Of a stretch of 56,427 bases of DNA, positions 33,333 through 48,020 are shown in pieces (within the stretch, counting starts at the first letter, position 1; each line of letters starts with the position of its first letter). The notes below the pieces were generated by a model. It did not search any database. It saw only the letters and a program-made list of their open reading frames with translations, and was not told the DNA's origin. Origin of the DNA: Anoxybacillus thermarum (GTDB taxonomy: Bacteria; Bacillota; Bacilli; Bacillales; Anoxybacillaceae); assembly GCF_000836725.1 (NCBI RefSeq), contig NZ_JXTH01000010.1, positions 1 through 56,427 of the forward strand. The letters run 5' to 3'. A program made the translations under genes and the position numbers.

Positions 33333-33956
33333 ATGCCAAAAGTAGCATTGTATAACCAAAACGGAGAAAACATCGGTGAAATCGAATTAAACGATGCCGT
33401 ATTTGGTGTTGAACCGAACAAAAGTGTGTTATTTGAAGCGGTAATTATGCAACGTGCTTCCTTGCGTCAAGGAACTCATAAAACAAAAAATCGTGCAGAA
33501 GTAAGCGGCGGTGGTCGTAAACCATGGCGCCAAAAAGGTACTGGACGTGCTCGCCAAGGATCGATTCGTTCTCCACAATGGCGTGGCGGTGGTGTTGTAT
33601 TCGGTCCAGTTCCACGCAGCTACAGCTACAAACTTCCGAAAAAAGTTCGTCGCTTAGCAATTAAATCAGCATTATCTTCAAAAGTGCTTGAAAATAACAT
33701 CGTTGTATTAGACAATTTAGTACTTGAAGCACCAAAAACAAAAGAAATGGTTAAAATTTTAAACAACCTTTCTGTTGATCGCAAAGCGTTAATCGTAACA
33801 GCAGATGCGAATGAGAACGTCATTCTTTCAGCTCGCAACATTCCAGGAGTGACAGTTGTGACAGCAAGCGGAATTAACGTTCTTGATGTACTCAACCACG
33901 ACAAGCTTGTCATTACAAAAGCTGCCGTGGAAAAAGTAGAGGAGGTGCTTGCATAA
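33333..33956 (+). CDS. rplD: 50S ribosomal protein L4
   Basis: 207 aa, with the exit-tunnel loop containing [18 protein letters not shown]. In E. coli L4 autoregulates the S10 operon; whether it does here is open. Its stop shares one base with the rplW start. Confidence 0.96.
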   Translation: MPKVALYNQNGENIGEIELNDAVFGVEPNKSVLFEAVIMQRASLRQGTHKTKNRAEVSGGGRKPWRQKGTGRARQGSIRSPQWRGGGVVFGPVPRSYSYKLPKKVRRLAIKSALSSKVLENNIVVLDNLVLEAPKTKEMVKILNNLSVDRKALIVTADANENVILSARNIPGVTVVTASGINVLDVLNHDKLVITKAAVEKVEEVLA

Positions 33957-34243
33957 TGAAAGATCCTCGCGATATTATTAAGCGCCCCGTCATTACTGAA
34001 CGTTCAACAGAGTTAATGGGTGAGAAAAAATATACGTTCGAAGTTGATGTGAAAGCGAATAAAACAGAAGTAAAAGACGCGATCGAAGCGATCTTCGGCG
34101 TGAAAGTAGCGAAGGTCAACATTATGAACTATAAAGGAAAGTTCAAACGTGTTGGTCGTTATAGCGGATTAACAAACCGCCGCCGCAAAGCGATTGTTAC
34201 GTTAACGCCGGACAGCAAAGAAATCGAGCTATTTGAAGTATAA
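33956..34243 (+). CDS. rplW: 50S ribosomal protein L23
   Basis: 95 aa ([17 protein letters not shown]). Located at the exit tunnel, where trigger factor and SRP dock. Start overlaps the rplD stop by one base (TAATG), giving coupled translation. Confidence 0.96.
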   Translation: MKDPRDIIKRPVITERSTELMGEKKYTFEVDVKANKTEVKDAIEAIFGVKVAKVNIMNYKGKFKRVGRYSGLTNRRRKAIVTLTPDSKEIELFEV

Positions 34244-34270
34244 GTTTAAAAGTGAAGGAGGGAAACGGAC

Positions 34271-35101
34271 ATGGCGATTAAAAAATATAAGCCAACGTCT
34301 AACGGTCGTCGTGGTATGACGGTTTTAGACTTCTCTGAGCTTACAACAGATAAGCCGGAAAAATCGTTGCTTGCGCCTTTAAAGAAAAAAGGTGGTCGTA
34401 ACAACCAAGGTAAATTAACTGTTCGTCACCAAGGTGGCGGTCATAAACGTCAATATCGTATTATTGACTTCAAACGCGATAAAGATGGCATTCCAGGACG
34501 CGTTGCTACAATTGAGTACGATCCAAACCGTTCTGCGAACATCGCTTTAATTCATTACGCTGATGGTGAAAAACGTTACATCATCGCACCGAAAAACTTA
34601 CAAGTTGGCATGGAAGTTATGTCAGGTCCAGATGCGGACATTAAAGTAGGTAACGCATTACCTTTAGCAAACATTCCAGTCGGTACAGTTATTCATAATA
34701 TCGAATTAAAACCTGGTAAAGGCGGACAATTAGTACGCGCTGCAGGTACATCTGCACAAGTGCTTGGTAAAGAAGGTAAATACGTACTTGTTCGTTTATC
34801 TTCAGGTGAAGTTCGTATGATTTTGGCAACTTGCCGCGCGACAGTCGGTCAAGTTGGTAACGAACAACATGAGCTTGTGAACATCGGTAAAGCTGGACGC
34901 GCTCGTTGGTTAGGCATTCGTCCAACAGTTCGCGGTTCTGTTATGAACCCTGTTGATCACCCACATGGTGGTGGTGAAGGTAAAGCACCAATCGGACGTA
35001 AGTCTCCAATGACTCCATGGGGTAAACCAACGCTTGGATTCAAAACGCGTAAGAAGAAAAATAAATCCGATAAATTTATCGTACGTCGTCGTAAAAAATA
35101 A
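34271..35101 (+). CDS. rplB: 50S ribosomal protein L2
   Basis: 276 aa. Needed for subunit joining and peptidyl transfer. The motif [12 protein letters not shown], with the conserved histidine, lies near 228-239, and the tail is strongly basic. AAGGAGGG precedes ATG 34271. Confidence 0.97.
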   Translation: MAIKKYKPTSNGRRGMTVLDFSELTTDKPEKSLLAPLKKKGGRNNQGKLTVRHQGGGHKRQYRIIDFKRDKDGIPGRVATIEYDPNRSANIALIHYADGEKRYIIAPKNLQVGMEVMSGPDADIKVGNALPLANIPVGTVIHNIELKPGKGGQLVRAAGTSAQVLGKEGKYVLVRLSSGEVRMILATCRATVGQVGNEQHELVNIGKAGRARWLGIRPTVRGSVMNPVDHPHGGGEGKAPIGRKSPMTPWGKPTLGFKTRKKKNKSDKFIVRRRKK

Positions 35102-35110
35102 CGGGGTTGA

Positions 35111-35136
35111 GCTACGGTTCAAAAGAACCGTAGAGC
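35111..35136 (+). repeat. Stable hairpin between rplB and rpsS
   Basis: GCTACGGTTC (35111-35120), AAAA loop, GAACCGTAG (35125-35133), with GC closing past a bulged A. No T tract follows, so it is not a terminator. Confidence 0.75.
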
Positions 35137-35158
35137 AATCACGAAAGGAGGTTCACTT

Positions 35159-35437
35159 ATGGGTCGCAGCTTGAAAAAAGGTCCTTTTTGTGATGATCAT
35201 TTAATGAAAAAAATCGAGAAATTGAATGAAACTGGACAAAAACAAGTGATCAAAACATGGTCTCGTCGTTCAACAATTTTCCCACAATTCATTGGTCACA
35301 CAATCGCTGTTTACGATGGTCGTAAACACGTTCCAGTTTACATCACAGAGGACATGGTCGGTCATAAGCTCGGTGAGTTCGCGCCAACGCGCACATACAA
35401 AGGTCACGCTGCTGATGACAAGAAAACAAAACGTTAA
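35159..35437 (+). CDS. rpsS: 30S ribosomal protein S19
   Basis: 92 aa ([16 protein letters not shown]). Binds the 16S head near S13. AAAGGAGG precedes the ATG. Confidence 0.97.
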   Translation: MGRSLKKGPFCDDHLMKKIEKLNETGQKQVIKTWSRRSTIFPQFIGHTIAVYDGRKHVPVYITEDMVGHKLGEFAPTRTYKGHAADDKKTKR

Positions 35438-35457
35438 TATGAGAGGAGGCTTCATTT

Positions 35458-35799
35458 ATGCAAGCTAAAGCTGTTGCTAGAACGGTTCGAATTGCTCCTC
35501 GTAAAGCTCGTTTAGTTATTGATTTAATTCGAGGAAAGCAAGTGAGTGAAGCAGTTGCGATTCTTCGCCATACGCCAAAAGCTGCTTCTCCAATTATCGA
35601 GAAAGTATTAAAATCTGCAGTCGCAAACGCAGAGCATAACTATGACATGGACGTTAACAAGCTCGTTGTTACGGAAGCTTATGTGAACGAAGGACCAACA
35701 TTGAAACGTTTCCGTCCTCGTGCACAAGGTCGTGCGAGCGCAATTAACAAACGCACAAGCCATATCACGATCGTCGTTTCAGAAAAGAAGGAGGGATAA
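35458..35799 (+). CDS. rplV: 50S ribosomal protein L22
   Basis: 113 aa. The beta-hairpin ([16 protein letters not shown] region) lines the exit tunnel, where macrolide-resistance changes map; the sequence looks ordinary. 21 nt after rpsS, 3 nt before rpsC. Confidence 0.96.
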   Translation: MQAKAVARTVRIAPRKARLVIDLIRGKQVSEAVAILRHTPKAASPIIEKVLKSAVANAEHNYDMDVNKLVVTEAYVNEGPTLKRFRPRAQGRASAINKRTSHITIVVSEKKEG

Positions 35800-35802
35800 T
35801 CA

Positions 35803-37086
<1,284 letters not shown>

Positions 37087-37111
37087 TTGATATCGAGAGG
37101 AGGTTCGCACA

Positions 37112-37375
37112 ATGAGTGAACGCAACAATCGTAAAGTTCTCGTCGGCCGTGTTGTTTCCGATAAAATGGATAAAACAATTACGGTTCTTGTAGAAACTTA
37201 TAAAAAGCATCCTCTTTACGGCAAGCGCGTAAAGTATTCGAAAAAATATAAAGCACATGACGAAAACAACGTAGCAAAAGTGGGCGACATCGTAAAAATT
37301 ATGGAAACACGTCCTCTTTCTGCGACAAAACGTTTCCGTCTTGTTGAAGTAGTTGAAAAAGCTGTTATCGTTTAA
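37112..37375 (+). CDS. rpsQ: 30S ribosomal protein S17
   Basis: 87 aa OB-fold protein ([17 protein letters not shown]). Early 16S 5'-domain binder. GAGGAGG precedes ATG 37112. Confidence 0.97.
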   Translation: MSERNNRKVLVGRVVSDKMDKTITVLVETYKKHPLYGKRVKYSKKYKAHDENNVAKVGDIVKIMETRPLSATKRFRLVEVVEKAVIV

Positions 37376-37424
37376 TTAATATTGTTCGGGATGATGGATA
37401 CAAATCCGAAAGGAGGTTTCGTCA

Positions 37425-37793
37425 ATGATTCAACAAGAAACTCGTATGAAAGTTGCTGATAACTCTGGTGCACGTGAAGTGCTTGTCATTAAAGTGCTAG
37501 GTGGTTCTGGTCGTCGTTATGCAAACGTTGGCGACATCGTTGTGGTGACAGTTAAAGATGCAACACCAGGTGGCGTTGTTAAAAAAGGTCAAGTTGCTAA
37601 AGCGGTTGTCGTTCGTACAAAACGTGGCGTACGCCGTGCAGACGGTTCTTACATCCGCTTTGATGAAAATGCTTGCGTAATCATTCGTGATGACAAGAGC
37701 CCACGTGGTACACGTATTTTCGGACCAGTTGCTCGTGAATTACGTGAAAAAGACTTTATGAAAATCGTTTCTTTAGCTCCAGAAGTGATTTAA
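37425..37793 (+). CDS. rplN: 50S ribosomal protein L14
   Basis: 122 aa ([18 protein letters not shown]). Forms an intersubunit bridge and is the docking site of the RsfS silencing factor. AAAGGAGG precedes the ATG. First gene of the spc segment; no internal promoter is obvious. Confidence 0.97.
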   Translation: MIQQETRMKVADNSGAREVLVIKVLGGSGRRYANVGDIVVVTVKDATPGGVVKKGQVAKAVVVRTKRGVRRADGSYIRFDENACVIIRDDKSPRGTRIFGPVARELREKDFMKIVSLAPEVI

Positions 37794-37829
37794 TGAAAAG
37801 GAAAAGCCTTTTAAGGAGGTGCGATTCAG

Positions 37830-38141
37830 ATGCATGTAAAAAAAGGTGATAAAGTACAAGTGATCTCTGGTAAAGATAAAGGAAAACAAGGCGTTATTCT
37901 TGCTGCGTTTCCAAAGAAAAACCGAGTGCTTGTTGAAGGTGTAAACATCGTGAAAAAACACGTAAAACCTTCTCAAGCAAATCCACAAGGCGGCATCATC
38001 AGCCAAGAGGCGCCAATCCACGTATCAAACGTAATGCCTCTTGATCCAAAAACAGGATTACCAACTCGTGTTGGATACAAAGTAGTTGACGGTAAAAAAG
38101 TTCGCTATGCGAAACGTTCTGGTGAAATTTTAGACAAATAA
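37830..38141 (+). CDS. rplX: 50S ribosomal protein L24
   Basis: 103 aa with an N-terminal KOW motif ([18 protein letters not shown]). Assembly initiator for the 50S subunit. Confidence 0.97.
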   Translation: MHVKKGDKVQVISGKDKGKQGVILAAFPKKNRVLVEGVNIVKKHVKPSQANPQGGIISQEAPIHVSNVMPLDPKTGLPTRVGYKVVDGKKVRYAKRSGEILDK

Positions 38142-38170
38142 TGAAGTGATTGAGGAAGGGAGGTACTCAA

Positions 38171-38710
38171 ATGAACCGCCTTAAAGAAAAGTATTTGAAA
38201 GAAGTTGTTCCTGCTCTTATGAGCAAGTTTAACTATAAATCTGTGATGCAAGTTCCGAAAATCGAAAAAATCGTCATCAACATGGGTGTTGGTGATGCGG
38301 TACAAAACGCAAAAGCGTTAGATAACGCAGTAGAAGAACTCGCGTTAATTTCTGGTCAAAAACCAGTTGTTACACGTGCGAAGAAATCAATCGCTGGCTT
38401 CCGCCTTCGTGAAGGAATGCCAATCGGTGCGAAAGTAACGCTTCGCGGTGAGCGTATGTACGAGTTCTTTGATAAGCTCGTTTCCGTTTCTTTACCGCGT
38501 GTTCGCGACTTCCGTGGCGTTTCTAAAAAATCGTTCGACGGACGCGGAAACTATACATTAGGTGTAAAAGAACAATTAATTTTCCCTGAAATTGATTACG
38601 ATAAAGTAAACAAAGTTCGTGGTATGGATATCGTGATCGTTACAACTGCGAAAACAGACGAGGAAGCTCGTGAATTGCTTACATTGCTCGGTATGCCATT
38701 CCAAAAATAA
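38171..38710 (+). CDS. rplE: 50S ribosomal protein L5
   Basis: 179 aa; binds 5S rRNA with L18 and contacts P-site tRNA. The start is ATG 38171 ([16 protein letters not shown]) with GGGAGG upstream; an in-frame ATG at 38150 precedes that site and is rejected. Confidence 0.97.
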   Translation: MNRLKEKYLKEVVPALMSKFNYKSVMQVPKIEKIVINMGVGDAVQNAKALDNAVEELALISGQKPVVTRAKKSIAGFRLREGMPIGAKVTLRGERMYEFFDKLVSVSLPRVRDFRGVSKKSFDGRGNYTLGVKEQLIFPEIDYDKVNKVRGMDIVIVTTAKTDEEARELLTLLGMPFQK

Positions 38711-38726
38711 TCATTCCCATTCGTAA

Positions 38727-38930
<204 letters not shown>

Positions 38931-38963
38931 TAAACCCATGAGTTGGGAAGGAGGTAAAACATA

Positions 38964-39362
38964 ATGGTGATGACAGATCCAATTGCAGATATGCTTACTC
39001 GCATTCGTAATGCGAACATGGTGCGTCACGAGAAACTTGAAGTTCCTGCTTCAAAAATTAAAAAGGAAATCGCTGAAATTTTAAAGCGTGAAGGTTTCAT
39101 TCGTGATGTCGAATACATTGAAGATAACAAACAAGGTATTCTTCGTATTTTCTTAAAGTACGGTCCAAATAACGAGCGTGTAATTACAGGCCTTAAACGT
39201 ATTAGTAAACCTGGTTTACGCGTATATGCAAAAGCTGACGAAGTACCACGCGTATTAAACGGTTTAGGAATCGCAATTCTTTCAACATCCCAAGGTATTT
39301 TAACTGACAAAGAAGCACGTCAAAAACGTACTGGCGGCGAAGTGTTAGCATACATTTGGTAA
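38964..39362 (+). CDS. rpsH: 30S ribosomal protein S8
   Basis: 132 aa ([18 protein letters not shown]). Binds 16S central domain; in E. coli it represses the spc operon. AAGGAGG precedes ATG 38964. Confidence 0.97.
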   Translation: MVMTDPIADMLTRIRNANMVRHEKLEVPASKIKKEIAEILKREGFIRDVEYIEDNKQGILRIFLKYGPNNERVITGLKRISKPGLRVYAKADEVPRVLNGLGIAILSTSQGILTDKEARQKRTGGEVLAYIW

Positions 39363-39391
39363 TTATTTTGCAACGAATGGAGGTGTAGTAC

Positions 39392-39931
39392 ATGTCACGT
39401 GTTGGTAAAAAACCATTGGAAATTCCAGCTGGTGTTACAGTTACATTAGACGGTAACACAGTTACTGTAAAAGGTCCGAAAGGTGAACTTACTCGTACGT
39501 TCCATCCAGATATGGTCATTAAAGTAGAAGGTAATGTTTTAACAGTTGAGCGTCCAAGCGATGAGAAGCATCATCGTGCGCTTCACGGAACGACTCGCAG
39601 CTTGCTCGCAAACATGGTTGAAGGTGTTTCAAAAGGCTATGAGCGTGCACTTGAACTTATCGGTGTCGGTTACCGTGCAACAAAACAAGGCAAAAAGCTT
39701 GTATTAAGCGTTGGATACTCTCATCCTGTTGAAATCGAGCCTGAAGAAGGACTTGAAATCGAAGTTCCTTCACAAACAAAAATTATCGTTAAAGGTGCGG
39801 ACAAACAACGTGTTGGTGAATTAGCAGCAAACATTCGTGCCGTTCGTTCACCAGAACCTTACAAAGGAAAAGGTATTCGTTACGAAGGCGAAGTTGTGCG
39901 TCGTAAAGAAGGTAAAACAGGTAAGAAATAA
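39392..39931 (+). CDS. rplF: 50S ribosomal protein L6
   Basis: 179 aa ([15 protein letters not shown]), duplicated beta-sheet fold; located near the sarcin-ricin loop. ATGGAGGTG precedes the ATG. Confidence 0.97.
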   Translation: MSRVGKKPLEIPAGVTVTLDGNTVTVKGPKGELTRTFHPDMVIKVEGNVLTVERPSDEKHHRALHGTTRSLLANMVEGVSKGYERALELIGVGYRATKQGKKLVLSVGYSHPVEIEPEEGLEIEVPSQTKIIVKGADKQRVGELAANIRAVRSPEPYKGKGIRYEGEVVRRKEGKTGKK

Positions 39932-39963
39932 TGCTGCTTAGGTAAATGAAAGGAGTGACACGA

Positions 39964-40326
39964 ATGATCACTAAGCTTGATAAAAATGCAGTTCGCAAAC
40001 AAAGACACGCTCGTGTTCGTCGTAAAGTAGTAGGAACTGCGGAACGTCCACGCTTAAATGTGTTCCGTTCAAACAAACACATTTACGCGCAAATTATCGA
40101 CGATATGAAAGCAGTGACGCTTGTTAGCGCGTCAACTTTAGATAAAGAATTCGACTTAGAATCAACAGGCAATGTTGAAGCAGCTCAAAAAGTGGGCGAG
40201 TTAATTGCTAAACGTGCACTTGAAAAAGGCATTACATCGGTTGTATTTGACCGTGGCGGATATTTATATCATGGACGTGTTAAAGCACTTGCAGACGCTG
40301 CTCGTGAAGCTGGATTACAATTCTAA
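39964..40326 (+). CDS. rplR: 50S ribosomal protein L18
   Basis: 120 aa; 5S rRNA binder. The start is ATG 39964 ([15 protein letters not shown]) with AAAGGAGTG upstream; the ATG at 39946 lies before that site and is not conserved. Confidence 0.97.
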   Translation: MITKLDKNAVRKQRHARVRRKVVGTAERPRLNVFRSNKHIYAQIIDDMKAVTLVSASTLDKEFDLESTGNVEAAQKVGELIAKRALEKGITSVVFDRGGYLYHGRVKALADAAREAGLQF

Positions 40327-40345
40327 TTAAGAAGGAGGGACAGAG

Positions 40346-40846
40346 ATGCGTCGCATTGATCCAAATAAACTTGAACTAGAAGAACGCGTTGTTGCCGTTA
40401 ACCGCGTAGCTAAAGTAGTAAAAGGTGGACGTCGTTTCCGTTTCGCTGCGTTAGTCGTTGTTGGTGACAAAAACGGTCATGTCGGATTCGGAACTGGAAA
40501 AGCTCAAGAAGTTCCAGATGCAATTCGCAAAGCAATTGAAGATGCGAAGAAAAATTTAATTACTGTACCGATCGTTGGTACAACAATTCCACATGAAGTG
40601 ATCGGACATTTCGGTGCAGGTCAAATCATTTTAAAACCAGCATCTGAAGGTACAGGAGTTATCGCTGGTGGTCCTGCACGTGCGGTATTAGAGTTAGCAG
40701 GTGTTAGCGATATTTTATCGAAGTCAATCGGTTCCAACACACCAATTAACATGGTGCGCGCAACAATCGACGGCTTGAAGCAATTGAAACGTGCCGAAGA
40801 GGTAGCGAAATTGCGCGGTAAAACAGTTGAGGAACTGTTAGGATAA
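40346..40846 (+). CDS. rpsE: 30S ribosomal protein S5
   Basis: 166 aa. dsRBD-like N-domain; the loop [13 protein letters not shown] is the site of spectinomycin resistance changes and looks wild type. AAGGAGGG precedes ATG 40346. Confidence 0.97.
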   Translation: MRRIDPNKLELEERVVAVNRVAKVVKGGRRFRFAALVVVGDKNGHVGFGTGKAQEVPDAIRKAIEDAKKNLITVPIVGTTIPHEVIGHFGAGQIILKPASEGTGVIAGGPARAVLELAGVSDILSKSIGSNTPINMVRATIDGLKQLKRAEEVAKLRGKTVEELLG

Positions 40847-40860
40847 GGGAGGGAAAAATG

Positions 40861-41049
40861 ATGGCGAAAAAATTAGCAATTACCCTCACTCGCAGCGTAA
40901 TCGGTCGTCCGCAAGACCAACGCGTGACGGTTAAAACATTAGGTTTACGAAAATTGCATCAAACAGTTGTTCATAATGACAATCCAGCCATTCGTGGAAT
41001 GATTAATAAAGTTTCTCACCTTGTAACAGTAAAAGAATTAGAAGAATAA
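40861..41049 (+). CDS. rpmD: 50S ribosomal protein L30
   Basis: 62 aa ([17 protein letters not shown]). The second of two adjacent ATG codons (40861) is chosen because GGGAGGG at 40847-40853 is then 7 nt away; starting at 40858 adds one Met. Confidence 0.95.
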   Translation: MAKKLAITLTRSVIGRPQDQRVTVKTLGLRKLHQTVVHNDNPAIRGMINKVSHLVTVKELEE

Positions 41050-41063
41050 GGAGGTGCCTCGGC

Positions 41064-41503
41064 ATGAAGCTACATGAATTGCAACCAGCACCGGGTTCTC
41101 GTAAAGAACGCAACCGTGTTGGTCGTGGTATCGGCTCTGGTAACGGAAAAACTTCTGGTAAAGGACATAAAGGGCAAAACGCTCGCTCTGGCGGCGGTGT
41201 ACGCATCGGCTTCGAAGGTGGTCAAACACCTTTATTCCGTCGTTTACCAAAACGCGGCTTTACAAACATTCATCGTAAAGAATATGCGATCGTTAACCTT
41301 GAAGTGTTAAATCGCTTTGAAGACGGTACGGAAGTCACACCAGAATTATTGCTTGAAACAGGCGTGGTAAGCAAATTAAAAGCAGGCATCAAAGTTCTTG
41401 GTGACGGTGAGCTTACGAAAAAATTAACAGTAAAAGCTCATAAATTCTCTGCTTCTGCAAAAGAAGCAATCGAAGCTGCTGGCGGTACAACTGAGGTGAT
41501 TTA

Positions 41504-41504
<1 letters not shown>
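41064..41504 (+). CDS. rplO: 50S ribosomal protein L15
   Basis: 146 aa; glycine/arginine-rich N-terminal extension (about 10-60) threads into 23S rRNA. The stop shares its last base with the secY start. Confidence 0.97.
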
Positions 41505-43505
<2,001 letters not shown>

Positions 43506-43506
<1 letters not shown>

Positions 43507-44252
43507 TGATCATTTGCAAAACCCCACGTGAAATCGAAATTATGCGTGAAGCTGGCCGAATTGTTGCCTTAACCCATCAAGAACTACAAAAATATATTGA
43601 GCCAGGCATAACAACGAAAGAGCTCGATCATATTGCTGAAACGTTCATTCGCAAACATGATGCAATTCCTTCGTTTAAAGGATATAATGGATTCCGTGGG
43701 AGCATTTGTACATCGGTAAATGAAGAGCTCGTTCACGGTATTCCAGGAGACCGTGTGCTTCGCGAAGGAGATATTATTAGCATCGATATTGGCGCGAAAT
43801 ATAACGGATATCATGGCGATTCGGCTTGGACATATCCAGTCGGAGCCATTTCCGAAGAGGCGAAAAAGCTGTTAGAAGTGACAGAACAGTCATTGTATCG
43901 CGGATTGGAAGAAGCGAAACCTGGCGCACGGTTAACGAACATTTCTCATGCGATCCAAACGTACGTTGAGGCGCATAACTTTTCTGTTGTGCGTGAGTAT
44001 GTTGGACATGGAATTGGTCAAGACTTACATGAAGATCCGCAAATCCCACATTACGGTCCGCCAAATAAAGGGCCGCGGTTAAAGCCAGGCATGGTTCTAT
44101 GCATTGAACCGATGGTGAATGCAGGAACCCGTTATGTTCGCACGTTAGAAGATAATTGGACGGTCGTCACAGTAGATGGGAAGCTATGTGCTCATTTTGA
44201 GCATACGATCGCTATTACTGAGACGGGGTATGAAATTTTAACAACACTTTGA
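43506..44252 (+). CDS. map: Methionine aminopeptidase, type I
   Basis: Removes the initiator Met. Metal ligands lie in [28 protein letters not shown] and FEHTIA. 248 aa. Starts on the last base of the adk stop. In Bacillus a KOW-domain gene (ybzG) usually separates map and infA; it is absent here, with only 98 nt between them. Confidence 0.97.
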
Positions 44253-44350
44253 ACGCTTTAACCTTCTTTGCGGATGCGCATCGTAAGCTTTAAACTGGTC
44301 GTGTTAGTTGAACATGTTACTCATTTCAAAAAAGAAGGGAGAGCCGTTCA

Positions 44351-44569
44351 ATGGCGAAAGACGATGTAATTGAAGTGGAAGGTACAGTCGTTGAAACGTT
44401 GCCAAATGCGATGTTCCGAGTGGAACTTGAAAACGGTCATACCGTTTTAGCTCACGTTTCAGGTAAAATTCGCATGCATTTTATTCGTATTTTACCAGGT
44501 GATAAAGTGACAGTTGAATTGTCACCTTACGATTTAACACGTGGAAGAATTACGTATCGATATAAATAA
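44351..44569 (+). CDS. infA: Translation initiation factor IF-1
   Basis: 72-aa S1-type OB fold ([22 protein letters not shown]). Blocks the A site during initiation. GAAGGGAG precedes ATG 44351. Confidence 0.97.
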   Translation: MAKDDVIEVEGTVVETLPNAMFRVELENGHTVLAHVSGKIRMHFIRILPGDKVTVELSPYDLTRGRITYRYK

Positions 44570-44593
44570 CACTCCGCACGAACAAGGAGGTAA

Positions 44594-44713
<120 letters not shown>

Positions 44714-44720
44714 AACTTGA

Positions 44721-45101
<381 letters not shown>

Positions 45102-45105
45102 TTAA

Positions 45106-45516
<411 letters not shown>

Positions 45517-45532
45517 TTTCTCTGTATAGAAT

Positions 45533-45561
45533 TTGCGTATGTGTCAATAATGGGATATAGT
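45533..45561 (+). promoter_or_regulatory. Internal promoter before rpoA
   Basis: TTGCGT (45533-45538), 17-nt spacer, TATAGT (45556-45561) in the 168-nt rpsK-rpoA gap. It would uncouple rpoA from the ribosomal genes. Confidence 0.55.
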
Positions 45562-45619
45562 CATTCTTACAGGGAAATGAAAAACAGTTGTTGTGCACAT
45601 TCGGGAACTTATTCATGGG

Positions 45620-45659
45620 GGAATTTCGATTGAGCTGTCATCGGTTTAATCGGGGTTTC
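45620..45659 (+). repeat. Long wobble-rich hairpin in the rpoA leader
   Basis: The 16-nt arm 45620-45635 can pair without interruption, using several G-U pairs, with 45644-45659; the loop is eight bases (45636-45643). It lies 25 nt before rpoA. Confidence 0.6.
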
Positions 45660-45684
45660 GACGTTTTGAAGGAGGGTTAAAGGA

Positions 45685-46629
45685 ATGTTGGAAATCGAAA
45701 AGCCGAAAATCGAAACGGTTGAAATCAGCGAGGATGCCAAATATGGCAAATTCGTCGTTGAACCACTTGAGCGTGGATATGGTACAACTTTGGGTAACTC
45801 CTTACGTCGTATCCTGTTATCCTCACTCCCTGGTGCCGCTGTAACATCTGTTCAAATAGATGGTGTATTGCACGAGTTTTCAACAATTGATGGCGTCGTG
45901 GAAGATGTAACAACGATCATTTTAAATGTAAAAAAGCTAGCGCTAAAAATTTACTCGGACGAAGAAAAGACGCTTGAGATTGATGTACAGGGTGAAGGAG
46001 TCGTTACAGCTGCGGATATTACTCACGATAGCGATGTAGAAATTCTCAACCCAGACCTTCATATTGCTACTTTGGCAAAAGACGGTCGTTTACGGATGAG
46101 AATGACGGCAAAACGTGGACGTGGGTATACGCCAGCTGATGCTAATAAGCGCGAGGATCAACCGATAGGTGTTATCCCGATCGATTCCATTTATACGCCG
46201 GTATCGCGCGTATCATACCAAGTCGAAAATACGCGCGTCGGTCAAATGACAAACTACGACAAATTAACGATCGACGTGTGGACAGATGGTAGCATCGGCC
46301 CGAAAGAAGCAATCTCACTAGGGGCAAAAATTTTAACGGAGCACTTGAACATTTTTGTGAACTTAACAGATGAGGCGCAACACGCTGAAATCATGATCGA
46401 AAAAGAAGAAGATCAAAAAGAAAAAGTGCTCGAGATGACAATTGAAGAGCTTGATCTTTCTGTTCGTTCGTACAACTGCTTAAAGCGTGCTGGCATTAAT
46501 ACAGTGCAAGAGCTTGCGCAAAAAACGGAAGAAGATATGATGAAGGTGCGCAACTTAGGCCGCAAGTCGCTTGAAGAAGTAAAAGCGAAGTTAGAAGAGC
46601 TAGGATTAAGCTTACGTAAAGATGACTAG
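45685..46629 (+). CDS. rpoA: RNA polymerase alpha subunit
   Basis: 314 aa. N-terminal dimerisation/assembly domain (1-228, with [20 protein letters not shown]) and a C-terminal domain (from about 245, with [16 protein letters not shown]) that contacts UP elements and activators. AAGGAGGG precedes ATG 45685. The stop codon lies in a hairpin stem. Confidence 0.98.
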   Translation: MLEIEKPKIETVEISEDAKYGKFVVEPLERGYGTTLGNSLRRILLSSLPGAAVTSVQIDGVLHEFSTIDGVVEDVTTIILNVKKLALKIYSDEEKTLEIDVQGEGVVTAADITHDSDVEILNPDLHIATLAKDGRLRMRMTAKRGRGYTPADANKREDQPIGVIPIDSIYTPVSRVSYQVENTRVGQMTNYDKLTIDVWTDGSIGPKEAISLGAKILTEHLNIFVNLTDEAQHAEIMIEKEEDQKEKVLEMTIEELDLSVRSYNCLKRAGINTVQELAQKTEEDMMKVRNLGRKSLEEVKAKLEELGLSLRKDD

Positions 46630-46649
46630 TTAAGCGTTCGGTTAACTAG
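46626..46649 (+). repeat. Hairpin over the rpoA stop codon
   Basis: CTAGTTAA (46626-46633), 8-base loop, TTAACTAG (46642-46649). The stem includes the rpoA TAG. No T tract follows. Confidence 0.65.
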
Positions 46650-46689
46650 GCATTTTCATGTTAAAAGTGAAATAAAGGAGGGACATCAC

Positions 46690-47052
46690 ATGTCTTACAG
46701 AAAATTAGGACGCACAAGCTCTCAACGTAAAGCGTTGCTTCGTGACTTAGTGACAGACTTAATCATTAATGAGCGAATTGAAACAACAGAAGCTCGTGCA
46801 AAAGAATTGCGTTCTGTTGTAGAAAAAATGATTACATTAGGAAAACGTGGCGATTTGCATGCACGTCGTCAAGCTGCGGCATTCGTTCGCAAGGAAGTAG
46901 CAAACACAGAAACAGGTCAAGATGCGATTCAAAAATTGTTTAGCGACATCGCACCTCGTTACCAAGACCGTCAAGGCGGCTACACACGCATTATGAAACT
47001 TGGACCACGCCGCGGTGACGGTGCGCCAATGGTAATTATTGAACTAGTTTAA
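46690..47052 (+). CDS. rplQ: 50S ribosomal protein L17
   Basis: 120 aa ([20 protein letters not shown]). Last gene of the S10-spc-alpha run, located at the tunnel exit region. AAGGAGGG precedes ATG 46690; a terminator follows. Confidence 0.97.
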   Translation: MSYRKLGRTSSQRKALLRDLVTDLIINERIETTEARAKELRSVVEKMITLGKRGDLHARRQAAAFVRKEVANTETGQDAIQKLFSDIAPRYQDRQGGYTRIMKLGPRRGDGAPMVIIELV

Positions 47053-47063
47053 TACGTTTTTAT

Positions 47064-47107
47064 AAGGGCGAGACAGTTTTTGAACTGGATCTATGCCCTT
47101 TTTTTGT
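47064..47107 (+). terminator. Terminator after rplQ
   Basis: AAGGGC (47064-47069) pairs with GCCCTT (47095-47100) and encloses an inner CAGTT/AACTG helix; followed by TTTTTT. Ends the ribosomal super-operon. Confidence 0.85.
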
Positions 47108-47165
47108 TTTCTTTTTTGTAGTAGAGTAGAGAGTAAGAACATTCAGAAGAGATGAGGAGAGAGTC

Positions 47166-48020
47166 GTGGAAGTTGCAGTACGTGTGGAAGATGTAAGTTT
47201 TCAATACGCAAATGAACAAACGTATGCTTTACAAAACATATCGTTTCAAGTGTATAAAGGTGAATGGGTAACAATTGTTGGGCATAACGGATCAGGTAAA
47301 TCAACATTAGCGAAGTTGTTAATTGGTTTATTGCCACCGACAAGTGGAACGATTCATGTATGTGGAATACCATTAAGTGAAGAAACGATATGGGACGTAC
47401 GTGAGCAATTAGGCATTGTATTTCAAAATCCAGACAACCAGTTTGTTGGAACAACTGTTCAAGATGATGTCGCTTTCGGTCTTGAAAATAGAGGAATACA
47501 AAAAGAGGAAATGAAAAAACGCATAAACGAAGCGTTAAAAAAAGTAAGAATGGAAGATTTCATTCATCACGAGCCGCACCGCTTGTCAGGTGGACAAAAA
47601 CAACGCGTCGCCATTGCAAGCGCCATTGCTCTTCAGCCGAATGTCATTATTTTAGATGAGGCTACATCCATGCTTGACCCGAGCGGGAAAAAAGAAGTTC
47701 TTCATGTGATGCAGTCGCTTCGCCGCGAACACGATATGACGGTTATTTCGATTACTCATGATTTAAATGAAGTCGCAAAAGCAGATCGGGTTATTGTGAT
47801 GAATAAAGGAAAAATTGTGCTCGAAGGAACGCCTGCACATATTTTTTCATACGGGGAGAAGTTAGAAGAGATGGGGTTAGACTTACCATTCTCGCTACAA
47901 CTAAGTCGACGATTGAAGAGCAATGGCATTCCAATGACAGCTGATCATTTAACAATGGAGGGGTTGGTGAGTGAATTATGGACATTGTATTCCGCGATGT
48001 CGAACATCGTTACCAAATAA
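47166..48020 (+). CDS. ecfA1: ECF transporter ATPase EcfA1
   Basis: One of two ATPases of the energy-coupling-factor module that powers uptake of several vitamins through interchangeable S components. Walker [10 protein letters not shown], signature [12 protein letters not shown], Walker [11 protein letters not shown]. 284 aa from GTG 47166 with GAGGAGAG upstream. Overlaps ecfA2 by 43 nt. No S component gene is nearby, consistent with a shared (group II) module. Confidence 0.95.
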   Translation: MEVAVRVEDVSFQYANEQTYALQNISFQVYKGEWVTIVGHNGSGKSTLAKLLIGLLPPTSGTIHVCGIPLSEETIWDVREQLGIVFQNPDNQFVGTTVQDDVAFGLENRGIQKEEMKKRINEALKKVRMEDFIHHEPHRLSGGQKQRVAIASAIALQPNVIILDEATSMLDPSGKKEVLHVMQSLRREHDMTVISITHDLNEVAKADRVIVMNKGKIVLEGTPAHIFSYGEKLEEMGLDLPFSLQLSRRLKSNGIPMTADHLTMEGLVSELWTLYSAMSNIVTK

